Notes: a model not told the origin generated them from the letters alone. A DNA stretch of 60,653 nt from Flavobacterium sp. (GCF_027483985.1 NZ_JAIXTJ010000043.1:65400-126052), one strand, 5' to 3'. Counted from the stretch's first letter, positions 37,005 to 49,100 are shown. Numbers and translations: made by a program.

Positions 37005-37865
37005 ATGATGTTGATAAAAGAATATAAAGCTACGTTTCTACAAATGCTCGTTCCGTTGTATGATGAAATGGAAGCAGAAAGTTTTTTTCATATTATTTTG
37101 GAATTTATTCACCAAAAAAAACGTCTTGATTTGGCATTAAATCCAGATATGACAATGACTGAAGAGGAGTTTTCTCGTTGGCAAAGTATTGTTGCAGATT
37201 TAAAAATCGAAAAACCTATACAATATATCTTAGGGCAAACTGAATTTTATGGATTGCCATTTAATGTTAACGAACACACCTTGATTCCGAGACCAGAAAC
37301 CGAAGAATTGGTTGATTTAATCGTAAATAAGTATTCCGATGAAGCAGTTTTTGATTCAGAATTAAAAATTCTTGATATCGGAACGGGTAGTGGATGCATT
37401 GCGATTTCGTTAGCTAAAAATCTGCCGAATGCTAAAGTTTATGCCATAGATGTTTCAGATAAAGCATTAGAAACCGCTCGACACAATGCTGAAATTAATC
37501 AGGTTGAAGTTGGTTTTATCCTAAAAAATATTCTTGAAACCGAAGATTTGGGCGAACAATATACTGTAATAGTTTCGAATCCGCCTTATGTTAGAAATCT
37601 TGAAAAAGCCGAAATAAAAGCCAATGTTTTAGCATTTGAACCACATTTAGCTTTGTTTGTTGACGATGAAGATGCGTTGCTTTTTTATAGGAAAATTGCG
37701 CAATTAGCTAAGCAAAATTTGACACAAAACGGGAAGTTGTTTTTTGAAATCAATCAGTATTTAGGTAAAGAAACTGTTGCATTATTACAAAACTTAGGAT
37801 TTCATTCTGTTCAATTACTACAAGATATTTACGGAAATGATCGAATGATTTGCTGTGGAATTTGA
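37005..37865 (+). CDS. prmC: Release factor glutamine methyltransferase
   Basis: PrmC methylates the glutamine of the GGQ loop in RF1 and RF2. The 286-residue protein has an N-terminal helical domain, the linker motif LGQTEFYGLPF and IPRPETEELV, SAM-binding DIGTGSGC (~124-131) and the catalytic NPPY (191-194). Tandem ATG codons (37005, 37008) open the frame. With prfC at 2782 it is the second termination-related gene in the window, though far apart. Confidence 0.94.
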   Translation: MMLIKEYKATFLQMLVPLYDEMEAESFFHIILEFIHQKKRLDLALNPDMTMTEEEFSRWQSIVADLKIEKPIQYILGQTEFYGLPFNVNEHTLIPRPETEELVDLIVNKYSDEAVFDSELKILDIGTGSGCIAISLAKNLPNAKVYAIDVSDKALETARHNAEINQVEVGFILKNILETEDLGEQYTVIVSNPPYVRNLEKAEIKANVLAFEPHLALFVDDEDALLFYRKIAQLAKQNLTQNGKLFFEINQYLGKETVALLQNLGFHSVQLLQDIYGNDRMICCGI

Positions 37866-37919
37866 TTAATTCTCAGGAATCTCGTAGTTTACCTAAAGGC
37901 TTTTTTCTGAAAAATTGTA

Positions 37920-39164
37920 CTATTCGTACCTTAAAGCTTCGATAGGATCCAATTTAGATGCTTTTATTGCTGGATATAATCCTGACACGATTGCTACAAT
38001 GAAACTTGTGATTACAGCAGCAAGAATTGCGCCCCACGGAATTACGAATCCGAATTTCATTAAGGACGCCATTAGATAGCCAATTGCCATTCCTAAAACA
38101 ATTCCAACTAAACCACCAATTTGAGCAATTATCAGGGTTTCCATAAAGAATTGCCAAGCGATGGTTCCTTTTTTGGCGCCAAGTGATTTTCTAACACCGA
38201 TTTCTCTTGTTCTATCAGTTACAGAAACAATCATGATGTTCATTAAGGCAATTGATGATCCTAAAATCGTAATGATACTAATTACCCAAGCAGCAACACT
38301 TAAATAAACTGTTATATTGGCAATTCGGTTGGCTAAATCGTCACTTCTTGAAATTCCAAAATTAGTTTCTTCCACCGGACTTAGTTTTCTAATTTGTCGC
38401 ATTGTAACGGTTGCATCGTTTACAGCACTTTCTAGAAGCTCTTTTTTGTCTACCATTGAACTTACTGTGTAATTGATGTTAGGTGTTGAAAATATAGAAC
38501 GTGCGACTTGAATAGGAATAAGAATTCGTAAATCTTGGTTGTTTCCAAAGGTGGAACCTTTTTCTTTTAAAACGCCAATTACTTTAAATTTTGCTCCTCT
38601 TATAGACAGTATTTTATCAATTGGGTTTACGTCTTTTAGCAAACCTTTAGTGACAAAATCACTACCAATAACGCAGACATAAGCATTGTTAGAAATATCG
38701 AACGGGTTGAAGTTTCTACCATTTACAAATTCTAAACCTGAATTGTTGGCATAAAGGTCATCTACACCAAGTACGCTTATTTCTGGATCCGTTTTTTCGT
38801 TTTCATATTTTACTTCTGCAGTTGCAGTTGCTGTGAAGGAAACCGAAGTATGCGTAAACGGATAATCATATTTTTCTTTAAAAGCTTTGGCTTCGGGATA
38901 AGAAATGATAGGATTTATTTTTTCAATTTCGCCACCACCTTGATTTCTTGTCGAAAACTCATACTGGTTGATGTTGAAGGTATTCGAACCCATCGAAGCA
39001 AATTTAGAATTCAATTCGTTGTCAATAGCAGATACTACTGTTAGAATTCCGACTAAAGCTGTGATTCCTATGGCGATAATAACTATGGTCAAAATCGTAC
39101 GCAAAAGTTGTGCGCGAATCGAACCCAAAGCAATCTTAATATTTTCTCTGAAAACTGCATTCAT
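37920..39164 (-). CDS. ABC transporter permease, MacB/FtsX type
   Basis: The 414-residue protein has one N-terminal transmembrane helix (~22-45), a MacB-like periplasmic domain (~50-280) and three C-terminal helices. The signature [27 protein letters not shown] lies between the last helices. Such permeases pair with an ATPase and act in export or lipoprotein trafficking; no ATPase gene is adjacent here. It converges with prmC and is divergent from hisS. Confidence 0.9.
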   Translation of the reverse strand: MNAVFRENIKIALGSIRAQLLRTILTIVIIAIGITALVGILTVVSAIDNELNSKFASMGSNTFNINQYEFSTRNQGGGEIEKINPIISYPEAKAFKEKYDYPFTHTSVSFTATATAEVKYENEKTDPEISVLGVDDLYANNSGLEFVNGRNFNPFDISNNAYVCVIGSDFVTKGLLKDVNPIDKILSIRGAKFKVIGVLKEKGSTFGNNQDLRILIPIQVARSIFSTPNINYTVSSMVDKKELLESAVNDATVTMRQIRKLSPVEETNFGISRSDDLANRIANITVYLSVAAWVISIITILGSSIALMNIMIVSVTDRTREIGVRKSLGAKKGTIAWQFFMETLIIAQIGGLVGIVLGMAIGYLMASLMKFGFVIPWGAILAAVITSFIVAIVSGLYPAIKASKLDPIEALRYE

Positions 39165-39354
39165 AATACCTATTTGTCACGAAATTACATTATTTGTTAC
39201 AAGTTTGTGTTATAAGAATTACAAATTATTTTAAAAAGTATGATATTTGTACCATAAATTCAGATATCTGCTTTTAGAGATTAGATTTAAGTTCTAAAAT
39301 ACCATCTGAAAATTTTATATCTGATATCAAAAATCTAAAATCTAATATTTAACA

Positions 39355-40713
39355 ATGGCATCTAAACCAAGTATTCCTAAAGGTACACGTGATTTTTCAC
39401 CTTCCGAAGTTTCTAAACGCAATTACATTATGGGTGTGATGCGAAATCATTTTGAAAAATTTGGATATCAACCTATTGAAACACCAAGTTTTGAAAATTC
39501 AGATACTTTAATGGGCAAATATGGTGAGGAAGGCGATCGTCTTATTTTTAAGATATTGAATAGTGGTGATTATTTAGATAAAGTTTCGGCAGAGGAATTG
39601 GCTGATTTGAATTATAAAAAACTTACTACCAAAATTTCTGAGAAAGCGCTTCGTTATGATTTAACGGTGCCGTTTGCTAGATATGTAGTGCAGCACCAAA
39701 ACGAAATTGAGTTTCCGTTTAAAAGATATCAAATACAACCTGTTTGGCGTGCCGATCGACCTCAAAAAGGAAGGTTTAGAGAGTTTTTTCAATGTGATGC
39801 TGATGTTGTTGGTTCGACTTCGTTGTGGCAAGAAGCGGAGTTGGTGCAACTTTATGATGCTGTCTTTACTAGTTTAGGTTTGAAAGGTGTTACTATTAAA
39901 ATTAACAACAGAAAAATTTTATCTGGAATAGCTGAGGTTATTGGCGCTTCTGATAAATTAATTGATTTTACAGTTGCCCTAGATAAATTGGATAAAATAG
40001 GAGAGGATGGCGTTAAAAAAGAAATGCTTGAAAAAGGAATTTCTGAAGAAGCTCTAGTCAAAGTTCAGCCATTATTTAATTTCACTGGAAGCATTCAGGA
40101 GAAAATAATACAGCTTTCCGATTTACTTTCTTCATCGGAAGAAGGTATTAAAGGAGTAGAGGAGTTGCAATTTATTTGTGAAACGGTAATTAAATTAGGA
40201 TTACAAACGGCACAATTGGATTTAGATGTAACACTTGCTCGCGGATTGAATTATTATACAGGAGCTATTTTTGAAGTAGCCGCGCCGAAAGAAGTGTCAA
40301 TGGGAAGTATTGGTGGCGGTGGAAGATATGATGATTTAACTGGTATATTCGGATTGAAAAATATGAGTGGCGTAGGAATATCATTTGGCCTTGACCGAAT
40401 TTATTTAGTACTTGATGAATTGAATTTGTTTCCAGAAACCGTTACGACTTCAACCAAGGTTTTGTTTTTAAATTTTGGTCAAGAACAAGCTTTTGAAGTG
40501 ATGCAAGCCATTACAAAACTTAGAATGGAAAACATAAAAGTTGAAATGTATCCTGACGCTGCTAAAATTGACAAACAGTTTAAACACGCAGAGCGAAGAA
40601 ACATTCCGTTTGTAGTTAAAGAGATTTCTAACGGATTATTTACTTTGAAAAATCTTACCTCTGGAGAGCAAACGCAGCTTAGTTTTGCGGACTTATTATC
40701 TCAACTTAGCTAA
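39355..40713 (+). CDS. hisS: Histidine--tRNA ligase
   Basis: HisRS charges tRNA-His. The 452-residue class II synthetase opens with KGTRDFSP. It shows motif 2 ([30 protein letters not shown], ~123-148), the HisA-type loop [15 protein letters not shown] (~292-306) and motif 3 GGGGRYDDL with [13 protein letters not shown]-terminal anticodon-binding domain follows. The leader shares a 20-base A/T sequence with moxR. It ends at a bidirectional hairpin. Confidence 0.95.
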   Translation: MASKPSIPKGTRDFSPSEVSKRNYIMGVMRNHFEKFGYQPIETPSFENSDTLMGKYGEEGDRLIFKILNSGDYLDKVSAEELADLNYKKLTTKISEKALRYDLTVPFARYVVQHQNEIEFPFKRYQIQPVWRADRPQKGRFREFFQCDADVVGSTSLWQEAELVQLYDAVFTSLGLKGVTIKINNRKILSGIAEVIGASDKLIDFTVALDKLDKIGEDGVKKEMLEKGISEEALVKVQPLFNFTGSIQEKIIQLSDLLSSSEEGIKGVEELQFICETVIKLGLQTAQLDLDVTLARGLNYYTGAIFEVAAPKEVSMGSIGGGGRYDDLTGIFGLKNMSGVGISFGLDRIYLVLDELNLFPETVTTSTKVLFLNFGQEQAFEVMQAITKLRMENIKVEMYPDAAKIDKQFKHAERRNIPFVVKEISNGLFTLKNLTSGEQTQLSFADLLSQLS

Positions 40714-40736
40714 TTAAACTAAACTTTATATAAATA

Positions 40737-40764
40737 AAAAGCTCCGCAATTTGCGGAGCTTTTT
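40737..40764. terminator. Bidirectional terminator between hisS and the LamG T9SS gene
   Basis: AAAAGCTCCGCA (40737-40748) pairs perfectly with TGCGGAGCTTTT (40752-40763) around a 3-base loop, with A and T runs outside. Confidence 0.85.
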
Positions 40765-40788
40765 GGCGTCAAATCAATCATTTAAACC

Positions 40789-43700
40789 CTAATTAAAAAC
40801 GATTTTTCTACTAGTATCACCTTTGTCTGTTTGAACTTTTACAATGTAAGTTCCAGAACTTAATCCACTTATTGGTAATTCAATGTTTTGCTGGTTTTGA
40901 TCTTTTACATCAAATGTTGCAATTAATTGACCTAATAAGTTGTACAATAATACTTGTTCTACTGTGGCATCAACCACGTTATTTTTGATATTTAATATGT
41001 TTTTAGTGTTAGCGTAAGCTACTTGAATTCCGTTTTCAATAGTGAAATCTTCGTTAGCTAAAGCTGCGCTGTTATCTTTAAATGTTAAAGAGAAACGGTT
41101 GTCTGTTAATCCTTGTGGTACTTCAACAATGTAAGGCTGATCTGTGATTTCGTGGTATCTGTTATCAGCATTATCGTGGATAAATACTCTTAAGTTATCA
41201 TTACTTGTAAAGTTTTCTAAATTATCAACCATAATTTTAACTTCACCTGTTACGTTTGTTTTTACACCAATAGGATAAACATTATTTACGTTAAAAGTAC
41301 CTTCACCTTGAATAGCCAGTTTTTCATTTGTGTTGATGAAATAGATATCATTTAATTGATTATCAATATTTACAGCATCATAGCCAAAATCTAATGCGCT
41401 AGTTGCTAACTGGTCCATAAATCCTAAAAGGATTTGTCTGTGATAATTGTCTTTAGACGTTAATCCTAAACGTATTTTTTTGAAAGTATCTGCATTTATT
41501 TCATCATCTTGATTGTTTGTAAAATGAGAAGCAGTTGAAACAATACTTGTGTTACTTCTGAACAATGTTGTTGATAAAGCATTATCTTCTTTAATGAACG
41601 CTCTTTGGTCATTATTGAATCTTACTGTACCACCAGCAGCTGAACCTACAATAAAGAATCCTTGGCTTACAGGGATATATCTTTGAGGCACCTTAGCACT
41701 TGCACCAACACCACTAATACCAGCTGGAGCAGAAGGAGGCGTTCCACCCACTAAATTTCTAACAGAATAACCACCTTGATAAGCTGCTAGGTTGTGCGTG
41801 TTATTTGTAGCAGAATGTTCCCAGAAATATAATGAACCTGTAGTTGAAGCATTATTTGCTGTGATAAACGCATTAGCATCAAGAGCTGAAGCATAAGGGT
41901 TACCTGCAAGATTCAAGTTGTTAGCTGCAACAGTTGTTGTAATTAAACCGTTGTTAGGTTTACCAACAAAAGTATAATTTTGATTTGCAGCTGCCGTACC
42001 ACTTCCTTTTAAAGTAAATCCTTGTGCAGCACTTAATGAACCTCCTGAACCAACACTTGACCAGTTAGCATAAGCATTAGTTTGATTCTGGAATTTGAAT
42101 ATCCAATAGCTACTTAATGTGATTGGGCTAGTTGCGCTACCGTTCAATCCTGTTGTCCAAGTAATGTTTTGTGGTGTACTTGTAGTGCCATCTTTCATTA
42201 CTCCACTAACCGTGAAAGCATTATTATTTGTAGTATTGTTGATTGCTCCTACAGGAGATGACCAATAATTATAGTTAAAGATATTTTTAGTTCCTTGTTG
42301 GTCTCTTTCAATTCGTCCTGAACTTGTTGGGTCTAAATCACTGTTTAAAGTTTGTACTAATTGTGCTCTACCTTGTAAATCTAAAATACCGTCTAATTTA
42401 AAGTGGTGAGAGATTTCAATTTTAGAATCATTTGTTGCAGATAACGTATTAGAATGTGTGAACAATCCTAAAACAACTTTATTACCATTAGAATTTACAT
42501 TGTGATTTGTTCTTACAATGTTCCAGTCGATAGGTGTTGTGCCATTAACAATTGATAAACTGTAAGGTACATCTTGTATTGCACCATTTCTCCAAGTTGC
42601 ATTTGCTGACCACAATCCGTTTGCATTACTTTCGTAAGGCATTGGAGCTGTTTGTAAATTGATAGAAATCTTATCTGGAATTACTAAACTTCCTCTATTG
42701 ATATTAATCGAATCATCATCTAAATGCGTTCCGATGTAAGAATTCATTGAATAGTATGCGAATAAATCATTCCATAGTAAAGCACTTACATCGTTTTTAG
42801 TTACAGTTGCTGGAATAATAGTTCCTCTTGTACCTGTTCCATTTTGTAAAATCTCTTGGTTCATTAAGAAACGGATTTCAGCAGGAGTTACTGCACGGTT
42901 CCACATTCTTAATTCGTCGATATCACCTTTGAATAGGTTATTGATAGTTGTTTTATTTATGTATTGCGCACCGATACTAAACGTACTAGTTGAAGCTATT
43001 GGAGGTTGTGGAATAGAGACTGAAATATCTTGTACACCGTCAATATAGATTATCAAATTATTACTACCATAAGTTACAGCGATATTATGCCATATCAAGT
43101 TAGGTAAGGCAGTGTTAGAAACTACGCTTCTTAAAATTGAACCTGCACTATACCATTCCATTCTAACTCTGTTGTTGTTTTGCAATACTAATTGATAACC
43201 AGTTGTTGCACTAGCTTTTTTAGCGATTATAGTTCTTTCGGTTCCTAAATCATTTGCACCGTTAGGTCTAACCCAAGTCATTATTGAAAAAGTAGTTCCA
43301 ATTTCGTTAACATTGTCAATTCTAACATAATCATCAGAACCGTCAAGAGTTATGTGTAACGGATTTGTTGCACGGTGTGCTACACCAAACGTGATGAATT
43401 TAGTAGAATCAAAGTCATATAAACAAGTTTGATTTGCACCTGTAGTTGCCATAAATACTGTTTCAACACCTGTTGTGAATGTAGCGTTAGTTGCTACTAC
43501 CATTACATAAGCATCTGTTGGTCCAAGTGCTGGTAATCCGCTTGTAAAAGCTGAAGTTGGTACTGAAACTCTCGTTGTAGCAACATCGCCACCAGTTTCA
43601 ACCACTTTCCATTTTCTATTAACTACTTCAGTAATTGTTGTAATTGTAGTTGGACCTAAGTCTACCAATAAATCAACACCTGAGTTATTCATGTTTCCGC

Positions 43701-45825
43701 CATTTGCACCCCATACTAGGTAGCTTCTGTCTGTAGCAAAAGTATTTGTATTTGCAGTGTTTGTAGCGTTAACATCTCCAAGACCAATTGTTAATACGGT
43801 TCCTGGGTTTTCACTTTTAGATTGTTTTTGGTTTAATTGTGTATTATCATCTCTTCCGATACCAGCGATATCGTAATTAAATCCGTTGTTCGCCACAGAA
43901 TTCCATATTACTGTTCCGTTAGAATCAACATAGTCTGTATCTCCAAGGTTAGTTGCAGTAACACTATTGCTTGCGTGAAGCGTAACACCATTTTTTATTG
44001 CTAAATAAGATTCGATTTTTTTCTTGTTAACATCTGTGTTAGCTGCTGAGTAACTTATGATTTCAGATAATTTTCCGTCAAGGTAAGAACCAATATTTCC
44101 GTTTAATGAAAATCTACCAGTACCTAAATTATATTGTAAATTGTTGAATTCAGAAAAATTTAAAGTTCCAGTGATAGTTACCTGATCGGCTCCAACAGAG
44201 TTACCTGCGTAGTTATCAATTCTTTTACCATTTTTATAAATTTCAGTAGAGTTTCCAGCTGCATTTGTTTTAACATTGTAAATAGTTGTTTCTTGTACAT
44301 ATGTTTCTGTAGTAGTAGCATATGCTCGTCCGTAAGAATTTGACGAAGCAGTTTGTGGCACCGAATTAATACTATGTGATACTAGTTCGTTTACATATCT
44401 AGCTGTAAATTCGCCTAAAGCAAATGCGGTTCCATCTAAGTGAAAACTTGAAATTGTAGTTCTACCCGATATAGGAACTTGTCTTGTTGGTGAGCTGCTG
44501 TCAAGAGTGTTGTTAGTTTTTACAACAACAAAATAATCTTGAGCCCAAAATCCACCTTTACCTTTCATAACATTAGCGTTGGCAGGATCAAAGTCTATAA
44601 TTGGATTGAAGTTGATGTTTCTTGTGCCATTTCTGTAGGTTGGTCTTGTAACACCGATAGCGTCAGCATTGTTATCATATGCTTGGTCATTCCAAGAATC
44701 TAAAGGGTTGCCATCTGTTGTTGTACTTGTTCCCGAAGTAGCTTTTAACCATAATTTAAGGTTGTTATTTACACTACCTGGACCTACTACTGGATTTGCA
44801 AAAGGAGTAATTGGATCAGCTTTAATTATTACATTATCTATCGCACAACCACTATCAGTATTTGAACCGTCAGAGGCGAAAACAATTCTAAATCTCAAAT
44901 TTGCTTGGTTGTCTAATAAATTAACTTGCGTAGATTTTTCTTCGAATTGAGAAAAAGGTGCTGCAATGTTTGCATTAAGATCGTTCCATCCATTTCTATT
45001 ACCCAGAGAACTAGATAATGCATTTACATTAGATGCAGAATACCAGTTTTCAGTGGTAGTTCCGAGAACATTCCAAGTTGTGCCGCCATTAATACTGTAT
45101 TGAACCTGCATCCCATCATCTGGGTCATTATCTGTATTATATCTCATGTCAAGAGAAATTTTTACATTTCTGAATCCAGCTGTATTTATAATCGGACTTG
45201 TTAAATAATTCAAAGCGTTGTTTACATAGGGAACATTTGTTCTCCAAAAATTTCCTTCACCTCTGAAAATAGTATTTGTCCAGTTCCACGCTCCATTAAC
45301 TCCTGAACTAGTCCACCCACCATCAGTTTCTTCAAAGTTTTCATAATAAACGGTATGACTTTGAGTTGGAAAACTAGTACCAGTACCTCTTAAATTAAAA
45401 TTAAAAGGATTTTCGCTCCCATCGTTATTTACAAATGATATTGTTGCGTTTCTAACACCAATAGCACTTGGGTTAAAGGTAACTTCAAATGTTGTTACAC
45501 CTACTAATGGTAAAACTGGTGATACAGGTAAGCGAGTTACCGTGAAGTCTGACGCATTGGCACCGCCTATAGTAAATGTTCCTATGGTAAGGTTACCTAG
45601 CGCTGCAATGTTTCGTATTTCAAAACTTTTGGTAATCGTTCCGCCTTGTTCGTTGGTAGATCCAAAATCGGTTTGATTAGTTAAGCTTGGCGTTCCAGCT
45701 CCACCATCTACTAGAAGGACTCCGCCGCCATACACATCAATTTCTTGAGCAGTAGAAAATTCTGTTAAGAATAATGCTACTATTAGTATTGTTGCTTTTG
45801 CTGAATTAAGTAAAAATGTTTTCAT
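40789..45825 (-). CDS. Giant T9SS-secreted multidomain protein with LamG domain
   Basis: The 1,678-residue protein has a signal peptide (ending FSTAQ). A choice-of-anchor-D-like Ig module follows (~30-140, FTVTRLPVSPVLPLVG...FEVTFNPSAIG), then a MAM/jelly-roll-like domain (~155-330) and a ConA-like segment beginning LKLWLKATSG (~340-640). A LamG domain lies at ~822-985 (DGSDDYVRIDN ... GDIDELRMWNRAVT). The last ~80 residues are a T9SS type A sorting domain. LamG and jelly-roll modules bind glycans or calcium, suggesting a surface adhesin; the ligand is unknown. An inverted repeat (45941-45978) lies upstream and a related sequence precedes the next giant gene. Confidence 0.88.
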   Translation of the reverse strand: MKTFLLNSAKATILIVALFLTEFSTAQEIDVYGGGVLLVDGGAGTPSLTNQTDFGSTNEQGGTITKSFEIRNIAALGNLTIGTFTIGGANASDFTVTRLPVSPVLPLVGVTTFEVTFNPSAIGVRNATISFVNNDGSENPFNFNLRGTGTSFPTQSHTVYYENFEETDGGWTSSGVNGAWNWTNTIFRGEGNFWRTNVPYVNNALNYLTSPIINTAGFRNVKISLDMRYNTDNDPDDGMQVQYSINGGTTWNVLGTTTENWYSASNVNALSSSLGNRNGWNDLNANIAAPFSQFEEKSTQVNLLDNQANLRFRIVFASDGSNTDSGCAIDNVIIKADPITPFANPVVGPGSVNNNLKLWLKATSGTSTTTDGNPLDSWNDQAYDNNADAIGVTRPTYRNGTRNINFNPIIDFDPANANVMKGKGGFWAQDYFVVVKTNNTLDSSSPTRQVPISGRTTISSFHLDGTAFALGEFTARYVNELVSHSINSVPQTASSNSYGRAYATTTETYVQETTIYNVKTNAAGNSTEIYKNGKRIDNYAGNSVGADQVTITGTLNFSEFNNLQYNLGTGRFSLNGNIGSYLDGKLSEIISYSAANTDVNKKKIESYLAIKNGVTLHASNSVTATNLGDTDYVDSNGTVIWNSVANNGFNYDIAGIGRDDNTQLNQKQSKSENPGTVLTIGLGDVNATNTANTNTFATDRSYLVWGANGGNMNNSGVDLLVDLGPTTITTITEVVNRKWKVVETGGDVATTRVSVPTSAFTSGLPALGPTDAYVMVVATNATFTTGVETVFMATTGANQTCLYDFDSTKFITFGVAHRATNPLHITLDGSDDYVRIDNVNEIGTTFSIMTWVRPNGANDLGTERTIIAKKASATTGYQLVLQNNNRVRMEWYSAGSILRSVVSNTALPNLIWHNIAVTYGSNNLIIYIDGVQDISVSIPQPPIASTSTFSIGAQYINKTTINNLFKGDIDELRMWNRAVTPAEIRFLMNQEILQNGTGTRGTIIPATVTKNDVSALLWNDLFAYYSMNSYIGTHLDDDSININRGSLVIPDKISINLQTAPMPYESNANGLWSANATWRNGAIQDVPYSLSIVNGTTPIDWNIVRTNHNVNSNGNKVVLGLFTHSNTLSATNDSKIEISHHFKLDGILDLQGRAQLVQTLNSDLDPTSSGRIERDQQGTKNIFNYNYWSSPVGAINNTTNNNAFTVSGVMKDGTTSTPQNITWTTGLNGSATSPITLSSYWIFKFQNQTNAYANWSSVGSGGSLSAAQGFTLKGSGTAAANQNYTFVGKPNNGLITTTVAANNLNLAGNPYASALDANAFITANNASTTGSLYFWEHSATNNTHNLAAYQGGYSVRNLVGGTPPSAPAGISGVGASAKVPQRYIPVSQGFFIVGSAAGGTVRFNNDQRAFIKEDNALSTTLFRSNTSIVSTASHFTNNQDDEINADTFKKIRLGLTSKDNYHRQILLGFMDQLATSALDFGYDAVNIDNQLNDIYFINTNEKLAIQGEGTFNVNNVYPIGVKTNVTGEVKIMVDNLENFTSNDNLRVFIHDNADNRYHEITDQPYIVEVPQGLTDNRFSLTFKDNSAALANEDFTIENGIQVAYANTKNILNIKNNVVDATVEQVLLYNLLGQLIATFDVKDQNQQNIELPISGLSSGTYIVKVQTDKGDTSRKIVFN

Positions 45826-45940
45826 AACTCTTAGGGTTTTTTATTATGATTTCTTTTATTTATTAAGTAAGACAATCATAAATCTTACTTATCTGTAATT
45901 TGACAGTACAAATGTAGGTCTGAAATTCAAATAAAAAAAA

Positions 45941-45978
45941 TATTTCATCGATTAAATACATTATTAATCGATGAAATA
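45941..45978. promoter_or_regulatory. Perfect 15-bp inverted repeat upstream of the LamG T9SS gene
   Basis: TATTTCATCGATTAA (45941-45955) and its reverse complement (45964-45978) flank an 8-base spacer. It has no T tract and lies 116-153 bases before the start codon, so it fits an operator better than a terminator. Bases 45947-45962 match 15 of 16 with 55530-55545, upstream of the next giant gene. The rest of the 352-base gap 45826-46177 holds a single DnaA-box match (46029-46037) and a terminator. Confidence 0.5.
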
Positions 45979-46133
45979 CATATTTTATATAGTAAAAAGA
46001 AAAAATTCTTACAAAAACAAAACTTGCTTGTGGATAATGTTCTACAGATTTTTAGGGATAAAAGTTTTGAAAATCAATTTTTTAGATAATTGACGAAGAA
46101 ATAATGTTATTGAAAGGTTTTTTTTATAAAAAA

Positions 46134-46161
46134 AAGCCATCTGCGATTAAACAGATGGCTT
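46134..46161 (-). terminator. Terminator of the M14/HYR giant gene
   Basis: AAGCCATCTG (46134-46143) pairs with CAGATGGCTT (46152-46161) around an 8-base loop; the minus strand continues into a T run. Confidence 0.8.
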
Positions 46162-46177
46162 CTTGAAGTGTATTAGA

Positions 46178-49100
46178 CTATCGTTTTATAATTCTAATCA
46201 TTTTAGTATTATTTCCTTGTGTTACGATCATTGAATATACACCACTTGGGTATGATGCTCCGATGGCAACGTTTTCAAGTTCATTAGCCTCTAAATTAAT
46301 TTTTTCAATTTGTCTTCCAGTTAAATCATAAACTGTTATTGAAGTGTTTTTATTGAAAATTGCATTAGTTTTAATATTAAAGTTATTAGTAAATGGATTA
46401 GGATATACTGCCACTTCAAATGCTACTTCATCTAAACTTTCTTCAGTAACAATTCTACTGCTTGTTCCTTGTTTGATTATTGAACAAGTTGAACCGTAAG
46501 GACCAAAATTAAGTTCGTTAGGAAGTTTTACAGACACTTGTACTGAATAAGTTCCTGATGTAATTCCTGGGAAGTTATTTAAATTAAATTTGTTAGCAGT
46601 AGTTGTGAACATTGTATCGTAACCAGATGCATTGAACAATCTAAAACGATATAGTGTCGCATTAGATACTGGTGATGCAGCAATAAATTCTGTATTACTA
46701 GTTACATTATATCCATTACAATAATTAGATAATAATTGTGTAGTTGGATACGCAGGAGTTTTAACATTGCATGCTGAACCATATGGTAAGAATGTTCCAT
46801 CAGTATTTCTTAAAGCAACTTCAACTCTGTAGAATGTATTATGGAAAACTCCAGTAAGTTGTGTCATATTAAATTTATTACTGTTAGAAGTTATTACCTG
46901 TGCAGGTGTTCCTGTTGGCACTGTTCCATTAGCATTCATTTCTGTAATTCTAAATCTGTATTGAGAAACAACAGCAACTGCATCTGCAGTAACCCATTGA
47001 TTGAAAGCTGTTAATGTAGCTCCGCACTGCGTACTAATTGCGCTTGTTGGGTTAGGAGTGTCAACAAAACAAGGTGCGCCAAAAAATGGTTGCCATACGT
47101 TATTGAATTTCACCGCTACTTCAATTTGGTATCTAGAATTGTAAGTTGTACCTGCAATATTTGCTAAAGAAATATTATTTACAGGACGATCAACTACTAT
47201 AGATTGTGCAATAGGCGCATTAGTATTAGCATCAACTTTTGTTATTCTAAATCTGTAACCCTGCGCGTTGTTAGACCATATAGCTGTTATCGTTGAATAC
47301 CAACCGGCTAAAGTTACTCCACACGTTGCTGGTGCTAATGTTGTAACAATTGGAGTACAAGAGTTATCAATTATACCATTACAATCATTGTCTAATCCAT
47401 CGTAACATACATCTGTTGCATTTGGATTTACGTTTGCTCTAGTGTCATCACAATCAGTTCCAAATAATACATAACCTACTGGCTGCGCACAAGCTTGAAG
47501 CGATACATTTGGATTACCAAAACCATCATTATCTGAATCTTGATAATAAGTGTTCAATGCATTAGATGCTGCATTATTATCATTACAATCTAAATTGTTT
47601 GTAACATAACCTAAAGGTTGAGAACAAGCTTGAGTTGAAACTGCTGGATTTCCGAAAGTATCACCATCTAAATCTTGGTAGAATGTTACTAATGCGTTTT
47701 GAGATGGATTATTATCATTACAATCTGTATTATTAGTTACACCACAAGCTACTTGAGTTGTTGAACCAAAACCGTCGCCATCTACATCTGCGTATTGAAT
47801 TTGAGTATCGTTACAATCTAAATTATTTGTAACATAACCTACAGGTTGAGAACAAGCTTGAGTTGAAACTGCTGGATTTCCAAAAGTGTCGTTATCTAAA
47901 TCTTGATAGAATGTTAGTAATACATTTTGAGATGGATTATTATCGTCACAATCTGTGTTATTAGTTACACCACAAGCCGCAAGAGTTGTTGAACCAAAAC
48001 CGTCAGCATCGTTATCAGCATAAGTTAATTGGTTATCGTTACAATCTGTGTTATTAGTTACACCACAAGCTGCTAGAGTTGTTGAACCAAAACCGTCAGC
48101 ATCGTTATCAGCATAAGTTAATTGGTTGTCGTTACAATCTGTGTTATTAGTAACACCGCAAGCTGCAAGAGTTGTTGAACCAAAACCGTCTGCATCGTTA
48201 TCAGCATAAGTTAATTGGTTGTCGTTACAATCTGTGTTATTAATAACACCACAAGCTGCAAGAGTTGTTGAACCAAAACCATCAGCATCATTGTCAGCAT
48301 AAGTTAATTGGTTATCGTTACAATCTGTATTGTTAGTTACACCACAAGCTGCAAGAGTTGTTGAACCAAAACCGTCAGCGTCGTTATCAGCATAAGTTAA
48401 TTGGTTATCGTTACAATCTGTATTGTTAGTTACACCACAAGCTGCAAGAGTTGTAGAACCAAAACCATCAGCATCGTTATCAGCATAAGTTAATTGGTTG
48501 TCGTTACAATCTGTGTTGTTAGTTACACCGCAAGCTACTTGAGTTGTTGAACCAAATCCATCAGCATCTAAATCTGCGTATTGGATTTGATTGTCATTAC
48601 AATCTGATGCATCTAAAACATATCCTACTGGTTGTGTACAAGCCTGAGTTGAAACTGCTGGATTACCAAATGTATCGTTATCTAAATCTTGGTAGAAAGT
48701 GATTAATACATTTTGTGTTGGATTATCATCATTACAATCAGTATTATTGGTTACACCACAAGCCACTTGTGTCATTGAACCGAAACCATCACCATCATTA
48801 TCTGCGTATTGTATTTGAGTATCATTACAGTCAGTATTATCTATAACATATCCAACTGGTTGTGAACAATCCTGAACAGAAACGCTAGGATTTCCAAAAG
48901 TATCACCATCTAAATCTTGGTAGAACGTAATTAATACATTTTGGTTTTCGTTAGTGTCATTACAATCGATATTATTTGGTACACCACAAGCTACGATAGT
49001 AGTAGAACCAAATCCATCACCATCAGCATCATTATATTGAAGTTGAGTATCATCACAATCTGATGCGTCTAAAACATAGCCAATTGGTTGTGAACAATCT

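Noticed and set aside
45941..45978. Inverted repeat as a terminator
   Set aside because: No T tract follows on either strand and it lies upstream, not downstream, of the nearest gene.
47944..48594. Regular repeats that might look like a CRISPR array
   Set aside because: The repeats are in frame, without unique spacers, and encode Asp-rich calcium-type units.
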